NCBI RefSeq assembly: GCF_001420605.1
Contig: NZ_LJIZ01000013.1
Coordinates: 93,955-157,954 of the forward strand
Length of the DNA: 64,000 bases
Source: Bacillus sp. FJAT-25509
Lineage (GTDB): Bacteria > Bacillota > Bacilli > Bacillales > Bacillaceae_G
Reading direction: 5' to 3'
Below, in pieces: positions 58,545-64,000 of the stretch (its first letter is position 1; each line of letters starts with the position of its first letter). A program made the position numbers and the translations under genes. The notes under the pieces are model-generated. The model did not search any database, was not told where the DNA came from, and saw only the letters and a list, made by a program, of their open reading frames with translations.

Positions 58545-61301
58545 TTAAACTCCTAACAAATCAACAAGCTCATCCATAGACAATTCTGTAATCCATTGTT
58601 CGCTCGTTATGATTGTATCGTTAAGTGATTGTTTCCGTTGTAGCATTTCATCAATTTTTTCTTCTAGTGTCCCAATCGTTACAAATTTATGGACTTGAAC
58701 GAATTTTGTTTGTCCGATTCGGTATGCACGGTCAGTCGCTTGATTTTCAACAGCTGGGTTCCACCAACGGTCAAAGTGCATTACGTGATTTGCTGCTGTT
58801 AAGTTTAGTCCTGTTCCGCCAGCTTTGAGTGACAGAATAAACACTTTTACATCGCCGTTTTGAAAGCGAGAAATCATATTATCACGGGCAGTTTTAGGAA
58901 CACTACCGTTTAAGAATAATACTTCTTCACCAAATTTTGCTTGGATTGCCTCTTTAAGCATATCGCCCATTCTCACATATTGAGTAAAGATTAGACAGCT
59001 TTCGCTTTGTTCAAGGATTGGGTCTATTAATTCGAATAGTCGTTCAACTTTGCTTGATCTCTCTTCGAATTCAACAAGCTGTGATTCCTTTAAGAATAAA
59101 GAAGGGTGATCACAGATTTGTTTTAATTTATTTAGCATCCATAAAATACGGCCACGACGTTCGATACCAGTTAATGTATCGATTTGTTTTAAGCTGTCTT
59201 GAACAACTTGTTCGTATAATGCCGCTTGTTCAACCGATAAAGGACAGAGCATCTTTTGTTCTTGTTTCGGTGGAAGATTTAAAGCAACATCTTCGTCTTG
59301 CTTTGTCCGTCTTAGTAAGAAAGGCGAAATTAAACGATGAACAGCATTTATCTTTTCTTCATCTCGGTCCTTTTCAATAGGGTTTACATAATTGCTAGCG
59401 AAACGGTTTAGCGATCCAAGATATCCTCTATTTATAAAATCAAATATTGTCCAAAGCTCCGTTAAGCGGTTTTCCATTGGGGTACCGGTAAGAGCAATGC
59501 GATGCTCAGCTTTTAACCCACGAACTGCACGAGACTGCTTTGTTGTTGGATTTTTTATATTTTGAGCTTCATCAAGAATGATACTTTTCCAAATATATTG
59601 CGTAAGGTCCTCATAATCTAAAACGCTTAAAGCATAGGAAGTAATGACAATATCAACATCTCTGATTACTGAAAATAAATCTTCACCTTTTAATCGATTT
59701 CCTCCATAGTGAACATGAACAGTTAAATCAGGATAAAATAATTCAATTTCACGTTTCCAGTTGTTGATAACAGAAGTAGGGCAGACAATCAATGATGCCC
59801 CTTGTTTTTCTTCGTTTTCTTTACGATAAGCTAAATAAGAGATCGATTGAATTGTTTTACCAAGCCCCATATCGTCAGCAAGTAATGCACCAAATCCCAT
59901 ATTTTTCAAATGAACTAGCCATTCGAATCCTTTTTGTTGATATGCACGTAAAGTTGCTTGCAGACCATGAGGAACATTAAGCTCAGGAACTTCTGAAATG
60001 GATGTTAATCGTTTAGTTAGTTCTCGGAATACATCATCTACTTCGATTTCAACTTCGGCAAAAGGTGAGTGATCGTCCTCAGGTTTTTCAGTCCCCTGTA
60101 GTAGCTCATGTTGAAGAACTTCGTGAAATCTAAGTCCCTGTTTTTCAGCCTTTGCCATCATTTTCTTCATACGTGCAATAAAAGCAGGGTCAAGTGCAAT
60201 CCATTGACCGTTAAATTGAATTAAGCGTCTTTGATTTTCAACGAATTGCTGGAATTGTTGTTCTGAAAGCTCCATCCCATTTGTAGAAATTCGCCAGTTG
60301 AAGTCAACCAATGTTTCCATATTGAAAAATGAATTTCCAGCAGGTTTACCTTTTACGCTTGCTTTTAAAGTCATCTTATTTTGTTTTAAAGCTTGCCACC
60401 AGCTTGGTAAAAGAACCTGAATATTTGCGGAAAGTACTTTTTCACTATCCTCTGTTAAAAAAGTCCAAGCTTCTTGTTCACTTAAAACTTCTTTTGGCTT
60501 ATGATCATCGATTAAGTTTGGTGCTAATAAGCCTACTCCTTGGAACGTTCGATCTAAATACTCAGCATAAGATGAATGCTTTTTATGTAATGATTCATGT
60601 CCGTTATATTCATAAGGTTTTATCGTTTTTCGTTCATCAATTAAATATGTACGTAAATTCCAGTCATCATGTTCACTCAATGGCTCTTCAAGTACTAATC
60701 GAATTGAAAATGGAACATCATCGTCTCTTAAACCGATTTTCACATGCCAATCATCTTCATCAATACTATGTGTGAGTTGCTGTTTTATATAACTTGGATT
60801 GTGATACAAGCCCCTAGCAATATCCCAACGTTTAGACTGTAATGTTTCGATTTCAAACTGCTGTTTAATTGTAGAAGAAACCAATTCCTGTAAAGTTGGT
60901 TCTAATTGTTCAAATCCATCAATTTTCCATAGCTCTTCGCCATTCTGATAATGAGCAAAACTTGGCGAAACGTGGCCTTCGTTAAAATCATCGTATAAAC
61001 GTGAGATGACCGAATGAAACTCGTTTGCTTCATCTAAATAAGTAATCTCTACTAGTGAGTTTTCTTGATGTTCTCTAAAAAAAGTAAGTGCTTCGATGGG
61101 AGTTAAAAGAATTCCTTCAATCTGACCGACTCGGGTCGGCTGCAATAATGTCCCATAATATGAAGGTTCATGCCATTGAAACACTAGATGCTTCCATGCG
61201 GTTACCGGTAAAATGACACCGTGACTTTGCATTCCATAAATGAGTAAGCCTTTTCGCTCGACCCATTTTACGGCAATACTAAGATTTGCTAGTCGCTTCA
61301 T
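58545..61301 (-). CDS. ywqA: SNF2-family helicase YwqA
   Basis: 918 residues (B. subtilis YwqA about 920). The N-terminal half is the bacterial SNF2 accessory domain. The ATPase core starts near residue 460: Q-motif-like YQQKGFEWLVHLKNMGFGALLADDMGLGKT (Walker A), Walker B IILDEAQNIKN, LTGTPMENRLTELWTIFDF, and second lobe with FILSLKAGGTGLNLTAANHVMHFDRWWNPAVENQATDRAYRIGQ. ATP-dependent dsDNA translocase; the cellular role in bacilli is unclear. Overlaps the 3' end of ywqB by 23 bases, so coupled to it. Confidence 0.93.
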   Translation of the reverse strand: MKRLANLSIAVKWVERKGLLIYGMQSHGVILPVTAWKHLVFQWHEPSYYGTLLQPTRVGQIEGILLTPIEALTFFREHQENSLVEITYLDEANEFHSVISRLYDDFNEGHVSPSFAHYQNGEELWKIDGFEQLEPTLQELVSSTIKQQFEIETLQSKRWDIARGLYHNPSYIKQQLTHSIDEDDWHVKIGLRDDDVPFSIRLVLEEPLSEHDDWNLRTYLIDERKTIKPYEYNGHESLHKKHSSYAEYLDRTFQGVGLLAPNLIDDHKPKEVLSEQEAWTFLTEDSEKVLSANIQVLLPSWWQALKQNKMTLKASVKGKPAGNSFFNMETLVDFNWRISTNGMELSEQQFQQFVENQRRLIQFNGQWIALDPAFIARMKKMMAKAEKQGLRFHEVLQHELLQGTEKPEDDHSPFAEVEIEVDDVFRELTKRLTSISEVPELNVPHGLQATLRAYQQKGFEWLVHLKNMGFGALLADDMGLGKTIQSISYLAYRKENEEKQGASLIVCPTSVINNWKREIELFYPDLTVHVHYGGNRLKGEDLFSVIRDVDIVITSYALSVLDYEDLTQYIWKSIILDEAQNIKNPTTKQSRAVRGLKAEHRIALTGTPMENRLTELWTIFDFINRGYLGSLNRFASNYVNPIEKDRDEEKINAVHRLISPFLLRRTKQDEDVALNLPPKQEQKMLCPLSVEQAALYEQVVQDSLKQIDTLTGIERRGRILWMLNKLKQICDHPSLFLKESQLVEFEERSSKVERLFELIDPILEQSESCLIFTQYVRMGDMLKEAIQAKFGEEVLFLNGSVPKTARDNMISRFQNGDVKVFILSLKAGGTGLNLTAANHVMHFDRWWNPAVENQATDRAYRIGQTKFVQVHKFVTIGTLEEKIDEMLQRKQSLNDTIITSEQWITELSMDELVDLLGV

Positions 61302-62910
61302 TGACTAATTTTCCTTTCTTTAATTCCTCTTGAAGTGCACGTAAACGAATAAATTGAGATTCAACATACTGAATATAGTCATCCCACTCATTCATACGCT
61401 TTAATTTTTTATAATTTGTTCTTAGTTTTTTTAAATATCGTACAGCTATTTTATAGTTTGCTCGACCTTTTAACTCAATGTAATAAAGAACCAAGTGATG
61501 GTAAATAGGCAATACTGATTGAGGTGAGTACTTATGTACTTCCTGAAGGTCATGTTTATCAATGTAATCAGGATTGTAAGAATATAAGTGCATTTGTAGC
61601 TCAGCCCATCGTTTGTATTCACGATTATGCATTAAATAATCAGTGTACTGCATCACACTATATGGTAGTAATGCTTGATAAACTACTTCTAACCCAGCCG
61701 TTTCATTAGTGTAAAAACTATTGTACTCATAATTAGTAAGGAAATGTTTCGCAAAAGTAGTTTTTGCATATTCATCATCGCCATTTTTTAAAAAGTGTAA
61801 AAGCATCTCGTAATATAATGGCAAAAACAATGTTAGTCGATCTGTTTCATTGTTTTTTCGAAGACTTTCAATCCAGTAAGTAAAGCAATAGAGAGTACGT
61901 TCATTATTGCTGTATTGCTTTATAATGGACAGCATTGATTCATCTTCTTTTAATAAAAAGTATAGATGAGCTTTTCCTAAATCTGCATAATAATTGTCCT
62001 CAACCTTTGATAAAGTTTCTAAATCCTTATATAAAATCTTTGGACTATTTAATAGCTCTTTATATACATGACGAAAAGAGTTATATCGAGGAACTAAACA
62101 AAGGTTTCTTTCTAATAAAAGAGATTGCAACTGCTCACGAAGAACCTCTTCGTACTGAGTAGAAACAGAACCTCCAGTTAAATTATGTAATTGCCTACTA
62201 ACTGCGTCAATTTGATTTTCTAGCATTGTCATTTCACGTGGTAAATGAGCATTGTCGTAAACTGTACTTTGAATTTCTATTTGTCCGACCATTTTATTCA
62301 TTGTAAAAATTGACGCAAGTAACTGATATTGTAGCTTTTCCTTTTCTTGACGTGGTTGTTGGTTCAATAATCCATGATAAAACCGTTCATATAATGGATA
62401 AACAAAATAAACATCTTGGTAAAATGACGTCCTTTGCTGTTCTATGTACTCCTTATACTTTTGCTCAAACAACGCCACTGTCTCTTTAGGTTGATCCTGT
62501 TCAAACATATTCATTTGATCCAGCAGTTGGCGACCGGTCATGATATTCGGGATACTTTTTAAAGAAGACTGTTTAAACTTCCTCATAATATCTCCGACTA
62601 AAGAAAATGAAGCGGCAGCATAGCAAAGTAGTGCAATTTGATGTTGGCATGGAGGAGCTTCGTAGCAATCACATCCATTTTGATCATGGTTTTCAATATG
62701 TAGAATTGGTAAATGAATTTGGTCGCCCTCTTCGACAACCCCGACTAGGCGACCTTCGCGAACCGATACATTGTATACTTGACCTAGCCTATACAACTGC
62801 AGGCCAGTTTCAACAAGCTCTGCGTCCCTCGTATTTTGAGGAGAAAGCTTTGAAAAAAGTGAATATGAAAGTTCATAAATAATATCTTTACTTAAATCAC
62901 GCTGAAGCAT
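61279..62910 (-). CDS. ywqB: SWIM zinc-finger protein YwqB
   Basis: 543 residues. The SWIM motif GCDCYEAPPCQHQIAL (CxC-x5-CxH) is near residue 82; the rest is helical with repeated Tyr/Leu/Arg-rich stretches. Always paired with YwqA in bacilli, where it probably supplies DNA or protein binding. ATG 62910 has AAGGAGG six bases upstream; the frame continues to 62934 but without support. First gene of the two-gene operon. Confidence 0.88.
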   Translation of the reverse strand: MLQRDLSKDIIYELSYSLFSKLSPQNTRDAELVETGLQLYRLGQVYNVSVREGRLVGVVEEGDQIHLPILHIENHDQNGCDCYEAPPCQHQIALLCYAAASFSLVGDIMRKFKQSSLKSIPNIMTGRQLLDQMNMFEQDQPKETVALFEQKYKEYIEQQRTSFYQDVYFVYPLYERFYHGLLNQQPRQEKEKLQYQLLASIFTMNKMVGQIEIQSTVYDNAHLPREMTMLENQIDAVSRQLHNLTGGSVSTQYEEVLREQLQSLLLERNLCLVPRYNSFRHVYKELLNSPKILYKDLETLSKVEDNYYADLGKAHLYFLLKEDESMLSIIKQYSNNERTLYCFTYWIESLRKNNETDRLTLFLPLYYEMLLHFLKNGDDEYAKTTFAKHFLTNYEYNSFYTNETAGLEVVYQALLPYSVMQYTDYLMHNREYKRWAELQMHLYSYNPDYIDKHDLQEVHKYSPQSVLPIYHHLVLYYIELKGRANYKIAVRYLKKLRTNYKKLKRMNEWDDYIQYVESQFIRLRALQEELKKGKLVNEATSKS

Positions 62911-63015
62911 TCGATGCCTCCTTACTCGAAACATTCTTATTGGTAATTATACCCTAAACAAATACGATACACATAGCCGAAAAGGGAAAAAATGAAAGTT
63001 GGTAACTCGGAAACA

Positions 63016-63240
63016 GCAAATAAAAGTGTGAAACGCAATTAAATTCCAGGAGCGCAAATAAAAAGTGCAAATCGCAATTAAAATTCAGGAATCGCAAATA
63101 AAAAGTGTGAAACGCAATTAAAATTCAGGAATCGCAAATAAAAAGTGTGAACCGCAATTAAAATCCGGGAACGCAAATAAAAAGTTTAAATCGCAATTAA
63201 AATCCGGGAATGGCAAATAAAAAGCATCGAATCAAATAAA
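63016..63240 (+). repeat. Alternating GCAAATAAA / GCAATTAAA array, 12 units at 19-20 bp
   Basis: Cores start at 63016, 63035, 63054, 63074, 63094, 63114, 63134, 63154, 63173, 63193, 63213 and (degenerate) 63232. The first eleven alternate strictly between GCAAATAAA and GCAATTAAA, giving a 39-40-bp dimer. Spacers are conserved by type: AAGTGTGAA-like after the first and ATTCAGGAAT-like after the second. Located between the ywqB start and the last gene. The rest of 63241-63410 shows nothing. Confidence 0.88.
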
Positions 63241-63416
63241 TTCAAAAAAAAATCGTATTTATATTGTAAAATCCTCATAGTTTCAACTAAAATCTATAAA
63301 AACATACCTATTTTAAAGTAAAAAACGTAACAGGAATAGACAGGTGTGTAATACAATTTTAATATGCAATGAAAATGCTAATATTATAAACTAATAATAT
63401 ATTAGACAATTAAAAT

Positions 63417-63440
63417 AAGCTCCCTAAATAGGGAGCTTTT
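63417..63440. terminator. Terminator-like hairpin before the repeat-protein gene
   Basis: AAGCTCCCT pairs perfectly with AGGGAGCTT (loop AAAT), followed by TT then CGTCTG. It lies 80 bases before the next start and may be a leader element. Confidence 0.6.
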
Positions 63441-63520
63441 CGTCTGTTATGAGATTATTATATAAAAACAATTACTTACATATACACAATTGTTTTTGAT
63501 TAATTAGAGAGGTGAAGGGT

Positions 63521-64000
63521 TTGAAAAAAGGTTTTATTAGTTTAGTTGTTTTAGTACTTATGTTTAGTATGTTTAAAGATGTATTTGCAGAATCAACAAC
63601 AAATGCAAATTCAGAAAAATGGGTTGTAACGCTAAAACCTACAGATTTGACGATTCAGAATAATGAAACTGGAGGAACGACCGGCGGAGCAACAACTGGA
63701 GGAACGACCGGCGGAGCAACAACTGGAGGAACGACCGGCGGAGCAACAACTGGAGCAACAACTGGAGGAACGACCGGCGGAGCAACAACTGGAGCAACAA
63801 CTGGAGGAACGACCGGCGGAGCAACAACTGGAGCAACAACTGGAGGAACGACCGGCGGAGCAACAACTGGAGGAACGACCGGCGGAGCAACAACTGGAGC
63901 AACAACTGGAGGAACAACCGGCGGAGCAACAACTGGAGGAGCAACCGGAGGAACAACAGGTGAAGCAACCGGAGGAACAACAGGTGAAGCAACTGGAGGA
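63521..64000 (+). CDS. Secreted Thr/Gly-repeat protein, 3' end outside window
   Basis: TTG start after GAGAGGTGAAGGGT. Residues 1-23 are a signal peptide (MKKGFISLVVLVLMFSMFKDVFA|ES). A 27-residue unique segment follows (EKWVVTLKPTDLTIQ), then from residue 51 a low-complexity tract built of GGTTGGATT (9 residues) and GATT (4 residues) units to the window edge. The frame is open to base 64000. It resembles surface or spore-coat-associated Gly/Thr-rich proteins, but the repeat is not collagen-like (not GXY). No family recognised. A spacer or stalk role for the tract is a guess; the functional domain may lie beyond the window. Confidence 0.72.
   Translation, partial: MKKGFISLVVLVLMFSMFKDVFAESTTNANSEKWVVTLKPTDLTIQNNETGGTTGGATTGGTTGGATTGGTTGGATTGATTGGTTGGATTGATTGGTTGGATTGATTGGTTGGATTGGTTGGATTGATTGGTTGGATTGGATGGTTGEATGGTTGEATGG
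63671..63934 (+). repeat. 27-bp and 12-bp tandem repeats coding the Thr/Gly tract
   Basis: 27-base units start at 63671, 63698, 63725, 63764, 63803, 63842, 63869 and 63908; 12-base units (GGAGCAACAACT) at 63752, 63791, 63830 and 63896. Most 27-base units are identical. More degenerate units continue to the window end. Both lengths keep the frame. Confidence 0.9.

Noticed and set aside
58625..60775. Several plus-strand ORFs of 60-148 codons inside ywqA
   Set aside because: All lie antisense in a well-conserved SNF2 helicase and show no family features or ribosome binding sites.
63639..63992. Leucine/arginine-rich antisense ORF at the window end
   Set aside because: Shadow of the Thr/Gly repeat; the sense frame has a signal peptide and ribosome binding site, the antisense has neither.

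Overview
The window is chromosomal DNA from a low-GC, endospore-forming Bacillaceae. Evidence: the gene order ywlC-mntP-ywlE-rpiB-ywlG-glyA-upp-atp and ywzB-ywmB-murA-spoIID-spoIIQ-spoIIID-mbl matches the Bacillus subtilis ywl/ywm region. Sporulation and germination genes (spoIID, spoIIQ, spoIIID, a ger receptor operon) are present. A complete nuo operon, which B. subtilis lacks but the B. cereus lineage has, sits between atp and ywzB. A genus such as Gottfriedia or another B. cereus-related lineage is possible, but that is only a guess. I see no rRNA, tRNA, CRISPR array or intact insertion sequence.

Layout. 0-7 kb: housekeeping (tRNA t6A synthesis, Mn efflux, arginine phosphatase, pentose isomerase, glyA, upp), interrupted by a DoxX-type membrane gene with two Rex-like operators. 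7.3-11 kb: deoxyribonucleoside catabolism (deoR, deoC, cdd, nupC) with a DeoR-type palindrome and promoter. 11.1-14.2 kb: an AmiS/UreI-like channel and a secreted Vpr-like subtilase. 14.4-21.8 kb: the complete F1Fo ATP synthase operon, preceded by atpZ and atpI. 21.8-26.6 kb: an accessory stretch with a 21-bp-phased GCAA(A/T)TAAA array, a NERD protein, and a TetR-controlled two-gene efflux unit. 26.9-37.4 kb: nuoA-N (11 genes, no EFG) with an Ala/Lys-repeat extension on NuoC. 37.5-46.3 kb: envelope and sporulation genes, plus a minus-strand orphan peptide-binding lipoprotein gene behind a T-box that reads best as tryptophan-responsive. 46.9-48.2 kb: a UDP-glucose dehydrogenase broken by one missing T. 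48.4-52.3 kb: a germinant-receptor operon (A-C-B order). 52.3-56.9 kb: small genes and a tightly overlapping aminotransferase/YitT/permease operon divergent from a Crp-type regulator. 57.3-62.9 kb: fabZ, a GrpB-like protein, and the ywqA/ywqB SNF2 helicase and SWIM protein pair. 63-64 kb: a second GCAA(A/T)TAAA array, and a secreted Thr/Gly-repeat protein that runs off the window.

How it fits together. The nuo and atp operons form one respiratory chain-ATP synthase block, with a nearby redox-type regulatory signal (Rex-like boxes before doxX). The deo cluster and upp are nucleoside and base salvage. SpoIID, SpoIIQ and SpoIIID cover engulfment and mother-cell control, and the ger operon covers germination. 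The most unusual material is non-coding: two helically phased repeat arrays, the T-box on an orphan transporter component, a DnaA-box cluster before spoIIQ, and a hairpin that appears to hide the ywmB ribosome binding site.
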